A DNA stretch of 64,000 bases. Origin: Prauserella_A oleivorans. Lineage in GTDB: Bacteria > Actinomycetota > Actinomycetes > Mycobacteriales > Pseudonocardiaceae. Positions 28,391-37,221 of this stretch are shown here, piece after piece. The position numbers and the translations under genes were made by a program. The DNA lies in contig NZ_JBHUNT010000001.1 of assembly GCF_042685745.1 (NCBI RefSeq), positions 2,914,001-2,978,000 of the forward strand. Reading direction: 5' to 3'. Under the pieces are notes generated by a model that was not told the DNA's origin, searched no databases, and saw only the letters and a list, made by a program, of their open reading frames with translations. How positions within the stretch are numbered: position 1 is the first letter of the stretch; each line of letters opens with the position of its first letter.

Positions 28391-29266
28391 ATGCCCGCGC
28401 ACACCACGACGCAGACTCAGCGCCTGCTGCGCACCCTGTTCGGGGACTACTGGCTGGCCGAGAACGCGTGCGCGCCGGCGGGCGCGGTGGCGGAGATGCT
28501 CGGCGAGTACGGGGTGTCCGTCGCGGCTGCGCGTGCCGCGCTGCGGCGGTCCGCGCAGAAGGGCATGCTGACCGCGAGCAAGTCGGGCAGGTCGACCCGG
28601 TACGGCCTCACCGAGCACGGCCGGTCCACGCTCGTAGAGGTGTGGGAGCGGATCGTGGGATTCGGGGCTACCGGTGAGGCGTGGGAGGGGCGGTGGACCT
28701 GTGTCGCCTTCTCGGTGCCGGAACAGCAGCGGGACCTGCGTCATCGCTTGCGCAGCCGGTTGCGGTGGCTCGGCTTCGCGCCGCTCTACGACGGCGTCTG
28801 GGTGTGCCCCGGTGTGCGGGACCAGCAGGCTCGGTCGGTGCTCGCGGAAACCCGGATCGGTGCGGCGACGGTGTTCGTCGGGCAGGAGGCCGGCAGCGGC
28901 GTCGACTTCGGTCGTGCCCTCGACGCGTGGGATCTGGACGCGGTACGTGTCGAGTGCGAGCGGTTCGTGGAGGAGACCGCGGAGCTCGATCGCCGGGTGC
29001 GGGCCGGTCTGGTCGCGCCGGTGGAGGCGCTGCGGTCGCGCACACAGCTGATGGTTCGGTGGGTCAGCCTGGTCAACGACGTGCCCGATCTTCCGCCCGA
29101 GTTGCTACCCGGTGACTGGCCGGCGTGGGAGGCCAGGCGCCTCTGGGCTGCGGTGTACGACGGCTTGCGGGTACCGGCGCTCTACCGGGTCCGCCAGATC
29201 GTCGCCGAGTACGCGCCCGAGCTCGTGGATCAGGTGGAGGCTCGCTCGGTCGAGGGGCCCGCCTAG
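28391..29266 (+). CDS. PaaX-family transcriptional regulator (copy 3)
   Basis: 291 residues from ATG 28391; GTG 28364 in the same frame would add nine. HTH: RLLRTLFGDYWLAENACAPAGAVAEML... RAALRRSAQKGMLTASKSGRSTRYGLT. Core: WTCVAFSVPEQQRDLRHRLRSRLRWLGFAPLYDGVWVCPG. C-terminal domain: LPPELLPGDWPAWEARRLW. It follows the CapA-like gene closely in the same direction and is the natural candidate to regulate the 20614-28353 operon. Confidence 0.87.
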   Translation: MPAHTTTQTQRLLRTLFGDYWLAENACAPAGAVAEMLGEYGVSVAAARAALRRSAQKGMLTASKSGRSTRYGLTEHGRSTLVEVWERIVGFGATGEAWEGRWTCVAFSVPEQQRDLRHRLRSRLRWLGFAPLYDGVWVCPGVRDQQARSVLAETRIGAATVFVGQEAGSGVDFGRALDAWDLDAVRVECERFVEETAELDRRVRAGLVAPVEALRSRTQLMVRWVSLVNDVPDLPPELLPGDWPAWEARRLWAAVYDGLRVPALYRVRQIVAEYAPELVDQVEARSVEGPA

Positions 29267-29365
29267 GTGTACTCGATACCTGTTCGGTCACGGGTGAGCG
29301 CACCGAGTGCGACATGGTGCGACCGTTCGGCGACCGAGCTCCATCCGCCGACGTCCCGGGTGTTG

Positions 29366-29677
29366 CTAGGTCTCTCGATCAAGACGTTCCGGCACTCGAT
29401 TTGAGCCCGAGTGTCGCTTTCGCGACGCCGCGCGCCGAAGGTCTGCCAGAGTGAACAGCTCGCCTTGTTGTGCGTCGGCTTGGGTATGCGGCAGCCCATC
29501 GGTACAGCGGCGGCAGGTCACCTCGTCGTCGGTGGGTTCCAGTACGCGGTGATCCCACCCGCCGATCGGGGCGCCGCACGCCGGCAGCCACTGTTCGGTG
29601 ACCAGATGAACCGTCCCGCTGGGCGCGCGGCCATGCGCACCGGGATGCGCCGCCGCCCATGCTTCCGGTGGCACCAC
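29366..29677 (-). CDS. Small hypothetical protein with Cys/His metal-site-like motif
   Basis: About 103 residues if started at GTG 29677 (or GTG 29674); the open frame extends to 29860, but the extra residues look non-coding. The convincing part is GTVHLVTEQWLPACGAP followed by TDDEVTCRRCTDGLPH, i.e. a Cys plus a CxxC, as in small actinobacterial zinc-binding-like proteins. Function unknown. Neither start has a good ribosome-binding site. Confidence 0.4.
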   Translation of the reverse strand: MVPPEAWAAAHPGAHGRAPSGTVHLVTEQWLPACGAPIGGWDHRVLEPTDDEVTCRRCTDGLPHTQADAQQGELFTLADLRRAASRKRHSGSNRVPERLDRET

Positions 29678-30323
29678 CGAGCGTCGTGCCCTGGGCGAGG
29701 CGTGGTGTACCTGCCGCTGCAGCGCTCGCGGTTCACCCCGAGAACGCGCGGATCGCGGAGGCAGAGCGAACAGTCCTGCGGGCGCAGAGTCGTCGACATC
29801 CACAACTCCCAGAGTGCCGCGCGCCGAGCCGTACGCGTGGCGCGGCACGGCCACTACCACGCGACCGGAGCAGACAGCTCACCCGGTTGGAGCCACGTGT
29901 GCGCTCGCCAGAGCCCGGGTATCCCAGCGAGCTGGCTGCTGGCGTTCGCGGACGCGGCCGGATCGCGAGATGTGATTGTCGAGCTTGAGCCGGTGCCACC
30001 GAGCATCCACCGGCGGTGGACGCGCTATGCGGCATGAAGCACCGGGTCGTTTGCCGGGTGCCGGCGGAACAGCTGCGCAGGCCGTGCCGCCGGTGACCAG
30101 AACACTCAGCGTTCGGGCGTTCGGGGGATTCAGCTGCTTGCTCCTGCCACGTTGCTGTGCCGCCGACGTCCAAGCCAGTGGTCTGGCCCGGCCCGCTGCT
30201 GGATTTCTCCTGAGCCTGCTGTCCGAGGCAGGCCCGCCGGAAGGACTCCTCCCGAACTACGGTCGACAACCGCACGTCGCTGCCCGCTCCGCTCCGGGAA
30301 CGGGTTGCGACGGAACGTTGGGG
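29678..30323. other. 646-bp region without a recognisable gene
   Basis: Open frames exist on both strands, but none has family-like sequence, a good start with ribosome-binding site, or consistent third-position GC bias as read by eye. No repeat, transposon end or hairpin with a T tract was seen. It may contain decayed coding sequence. Confidence 0.35.
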
Positions 30324-30902
30324 TTACTGCTTGCGCCATTCGCCGCAGCTGTGGGTGGTGAAGTCCTGGCCATCGGACAGGGTGACCGTTGGATTTCCGC
30401 CGCCGGGCAGGTCGTTCTCGACGATGTCGTATCCGTTCGACCCTGAGGCGGTGATCTCCCAATAGCACATGTCGGATACGCCCTGCGCCCGATACGTGCC
30501 CGGGTCGATGTCGACACCGACCGTCCACACGCCATCGGTGATGATGTTCGCGGCGATGATCTGTTCCTGCTCTGTGACCGCCGTTTCGCGCTCGACGAGC
30601 GAGGCTTCCCGGTTGTCGAGTTCGGCTTCGCGGCCGTTCAGTTCCGCTTCGCGGTCCTGATTGGCCAATACCCCGGCTTCGTAGGCGTCCAAATCTTCCT
30701 GTGGGATCTTTCCCGGAACTTCCCGGGTGACGATCTCGGGTTCGACCATCCACTCGTGGGCCGTGTATCCCATCGCTGCCCCACCGGCGAGGCAGGCGAT
30801 CGCGATGATCGATGGCAGCCACGATCCGCGGCGGCGCGACTCGCGAGTGGTGTCGTTGTTGTCGACCGGCGAGAGGTCGTCGCTGGTCCAGGTGTCTGTC
30901 AT
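30324..30902 (-). CDS. Membrane-anchored coiled-coil protein with C-terminal beta domain
   Basis: 192 residues from ATG 30902 behind GAGGA. About 28 polar residues precede a single TM segment (WLPSIIAIACLAGGAAMGYTA). A Glu/Arg-rich coiled coil follows (about 75-115, with repeated NREAxLxxRE units). The last 80 residues form a small domain beginning GVWTVGVDIDPGTYRA with two Cys (CYWEI and HSCGEW) likely to make a disulfide outside the cell. Such C-terminal domains are common in actinobacterial secreted or anchored proteins of unknown role. Topology: N-in, C-out. Confidence 0.75.
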   Translation of the reverse strand: MTDTWTSDDLSPVDNNDTTRESRRRGSWLPSIIAIACLAGGAAMGYTAHEWMVEPEIVTREVPGKIPQEDLDAYEAGVLANQDREAELNGREAELDNREASLVERETAVTEQEQIIAANIITDGVWTVGVDIDPGTYRAQGVSDMCYWEITASGSNGYDIVENDLPGGGNPTVTLSDGQDFTTHSCGEWRKQ

Positions 30903-31061
30903 GGTGGTTCCTCCCCGTTGCAGGGCTCTTCGTGTTGATTTGGGAACCCGTAACGGGGCGGGACGGAGTGATGCGGTGTCGTGATCTGCGGGAGGTGGGA
31001 CACTCGCGGTCCTTCACGTCGTCGGCGACGGGGATCGGCGAGCAACCGCGCCAGTCGGTAC

Positions 31062-31610
31062 ATGGCTGACGGCGTCATCGAGGCGCCGGGGGGAGAACCG
31101 GGCTACCGCAACTCGGGGTGGACCGTCGAGGGCATCGAGTTCGACGAGGCCGCCTACGAGATCAAGGGTCGCGAGCAGGAGGAGGCCTCGGCCATGCTGC
31201 TGGGCCGCGTCAGCTACGAGGCGTTCTCGCGGGTGTGGCCGGACATGACCGACGAGTTCCCCGGCTACAACGTGATGCCCAAGTACGTCGTGTCCACCAC
31301 GCTGCGGGACGACGACCTGGTGTCCAACTGGGGCCAGACGACGATCCTGCGGTCCCTCGACGACGTCGCCGCGCTCAAGGACACCGAGGGCGGGCCGATC
31401 ATCATCCACGGCAGCGCGAGGTTGAACCGCAACCTGTCCGACGCGGGCCTGATCGACCGCTACCACCTGCTGCTGTTCCCAGTGCTGCTCGGCGCGGGCA
31501 AGCGGCTGTTCAGCGACACCGACAAGGACAAGCAGAAGCTCAAGCTGGTGGAGAGCGAGTCCTACGCCAACGGAATCCAGAAGCTCGTCCACGACGTCGT
31601 CCACTGGTGA
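31062..31610 (+). CDS. RibD C-terminal/dihydrofolate reductase-fold protein, possibly N-terminally truncated
   Basis: 182 residues from ATG 31062 (MADGVIEAPGGEPGYRN). Family features: MLLGRVSYEAFSRVWP (NADPH-binding helix), YVVSTTL, the HGSARLNRNLSDAGLIDRYHLLLFPVLLGAGKRLF block. Related proteins usually begin with one more beta strand (of the type MRKIVV...SLDGVIEAP), absent here, so the first about 10 residues may be lost or the start is elsewhere. Reductase function is inferred; many such proteins are uncharacterised. Confidence 0.7.
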   Translation: MADGVIEAPGGEPGYRNSGWTVEGIEFDEAAYEIKGREQEEASAMLLGRVSYEAFSRVWPDMTDEFPGYNVMPKYVVSTTLRDDDLVSNWGQTTILRSLDDVAALKDTEGGPIIIHGSARLNRNLSDAGLIDRYHLLLFPVLLGAGKRLFSDTDKDKQKLKLVESESYANGIQKLVHDVVHW

Positions 31611-31677
31611 GGTCTGACGTTGTGACCCGGGTCGACAGAACCCACGCTGCTCGGTGCCGGGGATGAGATCAGGCCGG

Positions 31678-32964
31678 TCAGGTGGATCGCCGGAAGATGT
31701 CCGCGAGAGCATTCCGGTCGACCGGACGTGGCGTGACGGCGAGTTGCCGGGTCTGCTTCAGTGTTCCGTCCACGAGCACCTCGGTGTCGTCCTCGGCGTA
31801 GCCGAAGGCGTGCAACCCGCTCGGCATCCCGATGTCGCTCATCAATTCGCTGAGGATGTTCGGCAGCGCCTCCGGACCGTCGGTGGTGGTGAACGTGCGG
31901 CCGGACAGCAGTTCCGCGGCGCGGAGGTGGCGTGCCGGATCCGCGGGATAGGTCCAGCGGAACACCGCGGGCGCCGTGACCGACACCGCCTGTCCGTGGG
32001 GCACCATCGGCATCGCGGGGTACCCCGCCGCGCGGTACTCCCTGACAGCGCCCGCGACCGGATAGGACGCGGCGTGCGGGAGGTGGGTGCCGGCGTTGCC
32101 GAAGCCGGTGCCCGCATATGTCGAGGCCAGGGCCATGGCGGTGCGGGCGCGGAGGTCGCGTCCGTTGAAAACGGCGGCGCGGAGGTTGGCGCCGACGAGC
32201 CGGAGCGCGGTTTCGCACCAGATGTCGCTGATCGGGTTCGCGCCGCAGAACGCGGGCCGGCGCTGCGGGTCGTCCGGTGCACGCTTGGCGTCGAACGGTA
32301 CGGAGGTGTAACTCTCGAGCGCGTGGCACAACACGTCCATCCCGCTGGCCGCAGTGACTTCCGGGGGCAGGCTCAGGGTCGTGCGCGGGTCGATGACGGC
32401 GAGCGAGGGGCGCAGGCGGGGATGGCTCACCCCGGCCTTGAGCCGTAACCCCAGCAGGTCCACGACGCAGATCGTCGTGGACTCCGATCCCGTGCCCGCG
32501 GTCGTCGGTACTGCGATCAGAGGTTTGAGCGGGAGCCACGGCGCTTTGCCCGCGCCGATCGGCGGCGTCACGAAGTCGAGCAGTTCGCCCGGGTGCGTCG
32601 TCAGCAGGTTGACTGCTTTGGCGGTGTCAATCGTGGAACCGCCACCGACCGCGACGAAGCAGTCCCAGGCTCGGCTGCGCCCGGCCTCGGCGGCGGTGGC
32701 GATACTCCGGTCGGTCGGCTCGATCGCGACACCGTCGAACACCTCTGCCTTGATGCCGGCCTTCAGCAGGAGGTCGTGAACGAGGTCCGGGACGCCGTGT
32801 TCCCGGACGCCCGGGTCGGTGATGACAAGACACGAGGACACACCCATCGCAGCCGCGTCCGTGCCGATCTCGTTCAGTGCTCCCGTTCCGAACTTCAGCG
32901 GGGGAGCGGCCCAGGTGAACACGCTCTCGTTGGCCTGGAATGCGGGCATGGTCGGTGGCGTCAT
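31678..32964 (-). CDS. Iron-containing alcohol dehydrogenase, hydroxyacid-oxoacid transhydrogenase (HOT/ADHFE1) type
   Basis: 428 residues from ATG 32964, preceded by GGAGGTACC. Fe-ADH signatures are FVAVGGGSTIDTAKAVN (NAD-binding GGGS), PLIAVPTTAGTGSEST, GMDVLCHALESYTSVP and GNAGTHLPHAASYP, where the His residues bind metal. The block NPISDIWCETALRLV and the overall length match HOT rather than shorter Fe-ADHs. It would oxidise a hydroxyacid or alcohol such as 4-hydroxybutyrate or, in this setting, perhaps isethionate (inference). Divergent from the aconitase X genes with a shared regulatory site in between. Confidence 0.82.
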   Translation of the reverse strand: MTPPTMPAFQANESVFTWAAPPLKFGTGALNEIGTDAAAMGVSSCLVITDPGVREHGVPDLVHDLLLKAGIKAEVFDGVAIEPTDRSIATAAEAGRSRAWDCFVAVGGGSTIDTAKAVNLLTTHPGELLDFVTPPIGAGKAPWLPLKPLIAVPTTAGTGSESTTICVVDLLGLRLKAGVSHPRLRPSLAVIDPRTTLSLPPEVTAASGMDVLCHALESYTSVPFDAKRAPDDPQRRPAFCGANPISDIWCETALRLVGANLRAAVFNGRDLRARTAMALASTYAGTGFGNAGTHLPHAASYPVAGAVREYRAAGYPAMPMVPHGQAVSVTAPAVFRWTYPADPARHLRAAELLSGRTFTTTDGPEALPNILSELMSDIGMPSGLHAFGYAEDDTEVLVDGTLKQTRQLAVTPRPVDRNALADIFRRST

Positions 32965-32992
32965 TGCTCGGTACCTCCGTCTTCCAGCGGTT

Positions 32993-33018
32993 ATTCCAGA
33001 TATTGACATGTTCTTCCA
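32993..33018. promoter_or_regulatory. Candidate operator, site 1 (ATTCCA-N5-TGACA-N5-TTCCA)
   Basis: ATTCCA at 32993-32998, TGACA at 33004-33008 and TTCCA at 33014-33018 have the same order and spacing as a site at 41430-41455 upstream of xsc; 18 of 26 positions match. It sits in the 124-bp region between the divergent dehydrogenase and aconitase X genes. The likely binder is the IclR-family protein at 41533, by position only. Confidence 0.5.
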
Positions 33019-33088
33019 ACGTAGCTAGCTTGGGTGACCAACGCCACAGCCGAGCGTCATCGAGGTCCGGTAACGCCGTGGAGGTCTC

Positions 33089-34324
33089 GTGCAACTGACT
33101 GCAGAAGAAGAAGCCCTGGCGGCCGGTTCGGTTGGCCCCGCAGTCAAATGGGCGATGGACTATCAGCTCGCCGTCGGACGTTTCTTCGGTGCGCAGCGGT
33201 TCGTGCAGGTACGCAGCGCGCACGCCCACTGTGACGGCGAGGCGCTCGGCGAACCAGGTGTCCGCTTTCTCGAGGACCTTGCCGATCAGGGCGCCCGCAC
33301 CCGGATCCCACTCACGCTGGACCCGCGCTCCACCGACTTCTCCTGTGCGCTCGAGATCGGCCAAGACGAATCTATTGTGGACATCGAGCGACGGATTCTG
33401 GCGGCGATGGTACGAATGGGCGCGATGCCGACGAACACGTGCATCAACTACCAGACGGTCGACGTTCCGCACGGTGGCGAGCACCTAGCGTGGGGTGACA
33501 CCGGAACGGTCATTTACGCCAACGCTGTCGCCGGATCCCGGAGCAACTTCGAGGGAGGGCCGGCCGCGGTCGCCGCCGCGCTGACCGGACGAGTGCCCGA
33601 GTACGGCTTCCACCTCGACGAGTGCAGGAGGGGCACCGTGCTCGTTGAGCTGGCCGAGGAACCGCGGAACGCCTCCGACTGGGGCGCGCTGGGCTGCCTG
33701 GTGGGGCGCCGGTTCCCCGGTTACTGGGAGGTTCCGGTGATCGACGGCGGGCAGCGCAATCCTGGACCGGACGAGGTCAAGCAGCTGGGTGCGGCACTGG
33801 CCAGCTACGGCTCCCACGCGATGTTCCATCTGGTCGGCGTGACCCCGGAGGCGCGCACGAGGGCAGACGCGTTCGGGGGCAACGAGCCGTGGGCATCCAT
33901 GCGGATCGACCGCGCCGCGCTGGAGAGCGCGTATCTCAGTTTTCCCGCAGGTGGTGCGGCACCGGATATCGTCGTGTTCGGGACGCCCCAGCTGTCCACG
34001 TTCGAACTCGCGGAGCTGGCGGCTCTGTTCGAAGGACGCACCGCCCGCTGCCCGGTGTTCGCGACCACGAGCGCGGCGGTGCTGCGCTCCGCCGAGGAGT
34101 ACGGCTACGCCGAGACGCTGCGGGCCGCCGGCGTCCGGCTCCTCAGCGGCGTGTGCTTCTACCTGATGACAGCGCGGGATCTGGCGCGGCGCAACAACCT
34201 GCGCACGATCGTCACCAACTCCGCCAAGCTCGCCAACATCGTCGGCGGATACGGCTACACACCCGTGTTCCGGACGACCGAGGCGTGTGTGGACGCTGCT
34301 GTCAACGCCCGGATCGTGGGGTGA
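33089..34324 (+). CDS. Aconitase X large subunit (DUF521/AcnX)
   Basis: 411 residues from GTG 33089 with GGAGG in front. AcnX catalytic features: NTCINYQTVDVPHGGEHLAWGDTGTVIYANAVAGSRSNFEGGP with the cluster-binding Cys, and SGVCFYLMTARDLARRNNLRTIVTNSAKLANIV near the end. Characterised AcnX proteins dehydrate cis-3-hydroxy-L-proline or mevalonate 5-phosphate. This is the two-gene form with the small subunit encoded next. Substrate here unknown. Confidence 0.88.
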   Translation: MQLTAEEEALAAGSVGPAVKWAMDYQLAVGRFFGAQRFVQVRSAHAHCDGEALGEPGVRFLEDLADQGARTRIPLTLDPRSTDFSCALEIGQDESIVDIERRILAAMVRMGAMPTNTCINYQTVDVPHGGEHLAWGDTGTVIYANAVAGSRSNFEGGPAAVAAALTGRVPEYGFHLDECRRGTVLVELAEEPRNASDWGALGCLVGRRFPGYWEVPVIDGGQRNPGPDEVKQLGAALASYGSHAMFHLVGVTPEARTRADAFGGNEPWASMRIDRAALESAYLSFPAGGAAPDIVVFGTPQLSTFELAELAALFEGRTARCPVFATTSAAVLRSAEEYGYAETLRAAGVRLLSGVCFYLMTARDLARRNNLRTIVTNSAKLANIVGGYGYTPVFRTTEACVDAAVNARIVG

Positions 34325-34737
34325 GAACCGTGCAACAACTCGTCGGGCCGATCGGATTCGGAGAGGTGGTCGAAGCGCGTGCCTTGGTGTCCACCGACGC
34401 GTTCAGCGCCCGCTACGACCTCGATCACACCACCGGCGTGATCAGTAGAAGATCGCACGATTTGTTCGGCGAGTCGGTCGCGGGCAGAGTGCTCGTGGTG
34501 CCGACCGCGAAAGGGGGCACTGCCACGGGCTGGCGGCTGCTCGACCTCCGTAGCCGCGGCTTGGCGCCGGCCGCGTTGCTGCTGCGGACGACGAACCCGG
34601 TCCTGGTGCAGGGAGCCGTGTTCGCCGGAATACCGATCATGCACCGGCTCGATGTGGACCCGGTGAGGACCATCCGCACCGGGCAGCTGGTGCGCGTGGT
34701 GCCGTACGAGGGCCGGGTGGAGGCCCTCGACGATTGA
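34321..34737 (+). CDS. Aconitase X small subunit (swivel domain)
   Basis: 138 residues from GTG 34321, overlapping the large-subunit stop by 4 bases; GTG 34330 is an alternative. The swivelling domain is recognised by GVISRRSHDLFGESVAGRVLVVPTAKGGTATGW, a Ser-rich substrate-binding loop, and the end RTGQLVRVV. It closes over the active site of the large subunit. Confidence 0.85.
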   Translation: MRTVQQLVGPIGFGEVVEARALVSTDAFSARYDLDHTTGVISRRSHDLFGESVAGRVLVVPTAKGGTATGWRLLDLRSRGLAPAALLLRTTNPVLVQGAVFAGIPIMHRLDVDPVRTIRTGQLVRVVPYEGRVEALDD

Positions 34738-34802
34738 CCGAAGCCCGCCCGGACCACGGCGGGACGACGCTGACTAGTCAATGAGGACGGAGTCGCGCGA
34801 CC

Positions 34803-36176
34803 ATGAACGTGCAGATCCTCGCGTTGCTGATTCTCGTATCCATGTTTGTCCTGGCTTCATTCCTGTCGATCAACCTGGGGATCCTCGCACTCGTGGCCGC
34901 CTTCGTCGTAGGCGTCGGCTTCGGCGGCCTGGACGCGGATGCCGTCATCGGCAACTTCCCGGGAGACCTGTTCGTCCTGATCGTCGGTGTGACCTATCTC
35001 TTCGCGCTCGCGCAGGAGAACGGAACACTGCAGCGCATCATCGACGTGTCGATGCGGATGGTCGGACACCGGGTCGCGGCAATACCGTGGCTGATGTTCT
35101 TCCTCGCCGCGTTCGTCGCGGCCGCTGGTGCCCTGAGTGCCGCGGCGGTGGCCATCGTCGCCCCGGTCGCCCTGCGCTTCGCCGCGCAGCACAAGGTGAA
35201 CCCGCTGCTCATGGGCTTGATGGTGGTGCAGGGCGCGACGGCTGGTTCCTTCTCGCCGCTGAGCCCCTTCGGCGCCATCACGAACGGTCTGTTGGAAGGC
35301 CGTGATCTGCCGAGCGATCCGATGGGTCTGTTCGTCAACAGTCTGCTGTTCAACGTCGTCGCGGCCTGCGTGGTGTTCGCCGTGTTCGGTGGCGTGTCCT
35401 TGGTGCGGCGCCGGCAGCGGGAGCAGGTGACCGCGCCGACCGGGGAGCCGGCGTTGATGGGGCCCGGCCGGGGGCCCGGTGCCATGGCGCGGCCGCCGGC
35501 CGATCTCGTCGGCACGGACGACGACAGCGACGCCGGCGCGCCCGAGGAGGCCTGCGGTGACGATCGGCCGAGGTCGCGGACGAGCGACGCGGTGCATCAG
35601 GTCGCCACTCTCGTCGCCATCGTCGGCCTTGTCCTCAGCACGATGCTGTTCGGCTTGGACGTCGGGTTCGTCGCGCTCACCCTTGCGGTCGCGCTCACGC
35701 TGCTGTCCCCGAACCGCTACGGCGAGTGCGTCAAGCTCATCCCTTGGTCGGCCGTGCTTCTCGTGTGCGGCGTGCTGACCTATGTCGGTGTGCTCTCGGA
35801 GATCGGCACGATCGACTACCTCAGCGAGTTGTTGACGTCCACCGGCAGCCCGCTGCTGACCGCACTGGCCGCGTGCTACATCGGCGGGGTCATCTCCGCC
35901 TTTGCCTCGACGGCCGGCGTGCTCGGTGCCTCGATTCCGCTCGCTGTGCCCGTGCTGGAGGACGGCATGCTGCCGATGCTCGGAACCATCAGCGCGATCG
36001 GTGTCGCGTCCAGCGTGGTCGACGTCAGCCCGCTGTCCACCAACGGCGCACTGCTCGTCGCTAACCAGAAGAGCATGGAGCCGCGACTGTTCTTCCGCCG
36101 CCTGCTGCTGTGGTCGGTGGTCGTGATCGCGCTGGCACCGCTGCTCAGCTGGCTGCTGTTCGTCGTCCTGCTGTGA
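34803..36176 (+). CDS. SLC13/MatC-like carboxylate (or sulfonate) permease
   Basis: 457 residues, about 11-12 TM segments, with a long hydrophilic loop at roughly 210-260 between two membrane halves. The N-terminus (LALLILVSMFVLASFLSINLGILAL) matches the MatC N-terminal domain of dicarboxylate carriers. Gly/Ser/Pro stretches AGSFSPLSPFGAITNGL in the first half and DVSPLSTNGALLVANQ in the second are the paired substrate-binding loops of this superfamily. It lies 65 bases after the aconitase X small subunit and probably imports that pathway's substrate. Confidence 0.8.
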   Translation: MNVQILALLILVSMFVLASFLSINLGILALVAAFVVGVGFGGLDADAVIGNFPGDLFVLIVGVTYLFALAQENGTLQRIIDVSMRMVGHRVAAIPWLMFFLAAFVAAAGALSAAAVAIVAPVALRFAAQHKVNPLLMGLMVVQGATAGSFSPLSPFGAITNGLLEGRDLPSDPMGLFVNSLLFNVVAACVVFAVFGGVSLVRRRQREQVTAPTGEPALMGPGRGPGAMARPPADLVGTDDDSDAGAPEEACGDDRPRSRTSDAVHQVATLVAIVGLVLSTMLFGLDVGFVALTLAVALTLLSPNRYGECVKLIPWSAVLLVCGVLTYVGVLSEIGTIDYLSELLTSTGSPLLTALAACYIGGVISAFASTAGVLGASIPLAVPVLEDGMLPMLGTISAIGVASSVVDVSPLSTNGALLVANQKSMEPRLFFRRLLLWSVVVIALAPLLSWLLFVVLL

Positions 36177-36199
36177 CGATCGGCCCGTCCCAGTGACGA

Positions 36200-36718
36200 G
36201 TGGAGGAGGCGTCCGTGGCCGAACTGGCCTTCGCGGAGGTCGGCGAGATCCTTCAGCCCGCGCACCGTATCGAGAGTTGTGAGGTGACCGTCGAGTGGAA
36301 TGGCCCGCGCATCAACCTCCGGCGCGGCACGCCACCGGACGCGCCTCCCGAGGCGCCGGCCGGACGTGGCCTCCCACTGGGTCTGCGTGCGGGCGCCGAT
36401 GGTCGGCACGTTCTACGGCTCGGGGGCAAGCCGGGCGAGCCGCCGAGCCGCCGTTCGTCGAGGTGGCGGCATCGTGAACATGTTCGTCCCCTCCGCGGGC
36501 CGATCGTCACCGAGGCGGCTGAGCGGATCGGGGCTGATCCCGCGGCAACGGCCATGGGGGTCGCGTGGGGTGACGCCTGGACACACATGGTGCAGCCGCT
36601 CCAGGCGATTCCGATGCTCGCGATCGCCGGCCTCGGTGTCCGGCAGATCATGGGGTACACGGCAGTGGCGCTGGTGGTGAGCGGTGTCGTGATCGGGGCC
36701 GGGCTGCTGGTGCTGTAG
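36200..36718 (+). pseudogene. Chimeric remnant: biotin carboxyl carrier protein (accB) 5' part joined to atoE-type fatty acid transporter 3' part
   Basis: The first part, FAEVGEILQPAHRIESCEVTVEW, resembles the N-terminus of acetyl-CoA carboxylase BCCP, and the BCCP signature APMVGTFYGSG, then KPGEPP, then EPPFVEV appear in three different frames over 36390-36470. The sequence then switches to GGIVNMFVPSAG and, in another frame, to GPIVTEAAERIGADPAATAMG, the C-terminal part of AtoE short-chain fatty acid transporters through to a TAG at 36716-36718. At least three frameshifts and a large internal deletion are implied. No functional protein is expected. Confidence 0.7.
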
Positions 36719-36734
36719 CCGGGTCGCACCGACC

Positions 36735-37210
36735 ACGCAGCCACGTTCGAAGGCTGTGCGAGCTTGCCGAGGGGCATGTCGGCGATTAGCTCGGCAAGCC
36801 GTTGCGGAGGCACGTTGCGGCCCATGGCCGTGTCCACCAACGCGGGACACCCGGATACGTCGGCAGGCAGCTCGCGGGTCAGCTGGCGCGTCATGGCCAC
36901 CGCGCAACCCTTGGCCGCCGCGTAGGCGACGCTCGACGTACGGCTGTTCGAGCGCCGGCGGTCGACGCCATGTTCACCACGGCCGCGTCGGGGGAAGCGG
37001 CCAGCTACGGTAGGGCCGCGTGCGTGCAGTGGAACACGCCGTCGAGGTCGACCGTCATCGTGTGCCGCCAGCGTTCGGCAGTCACCTCCGCAAACCGCGT
37101 GGCCGCCGCGATATCCGCGTTGTTCACGAGGACGTCCATTCCCCGAGTTCGCCGGCGAGCTTCCTGATCGCGGCAGCGGCCGGCGAGATCGGGGAGCGTT
37201 CCGGGCGGCG
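36735..37210 (-). pseudogene. Degraded short-chain dehydrogenase/reductase gene
   Basis: On the minus strand, MDVLVNNADIAAATRFAEVT (37140-37080), a VVNMAS strand-like piece, then YAAAKG followed by VAMTRQLTRELP and PLGKLAQPSNVA (about 36930-36740) are SDR motifs in correct order but in different frames. The N-terminal cofactor-binding loop and the C-terminal end are missing. It lies back to back with the accB-atoE remnant, so this 1-kb stretch is a patch of gene remains. Confidence 0.65.
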
Positions 37211-37221
37211 GGTTGACGAGG

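Noticed and set aside
29733..30275. 180-codon minus-strand frame in the low-density region
   Set aside because: Composition is atypical (Cys/Ser/Arg/Gln-rich), no ribosome-binding site and no recognisable motif.
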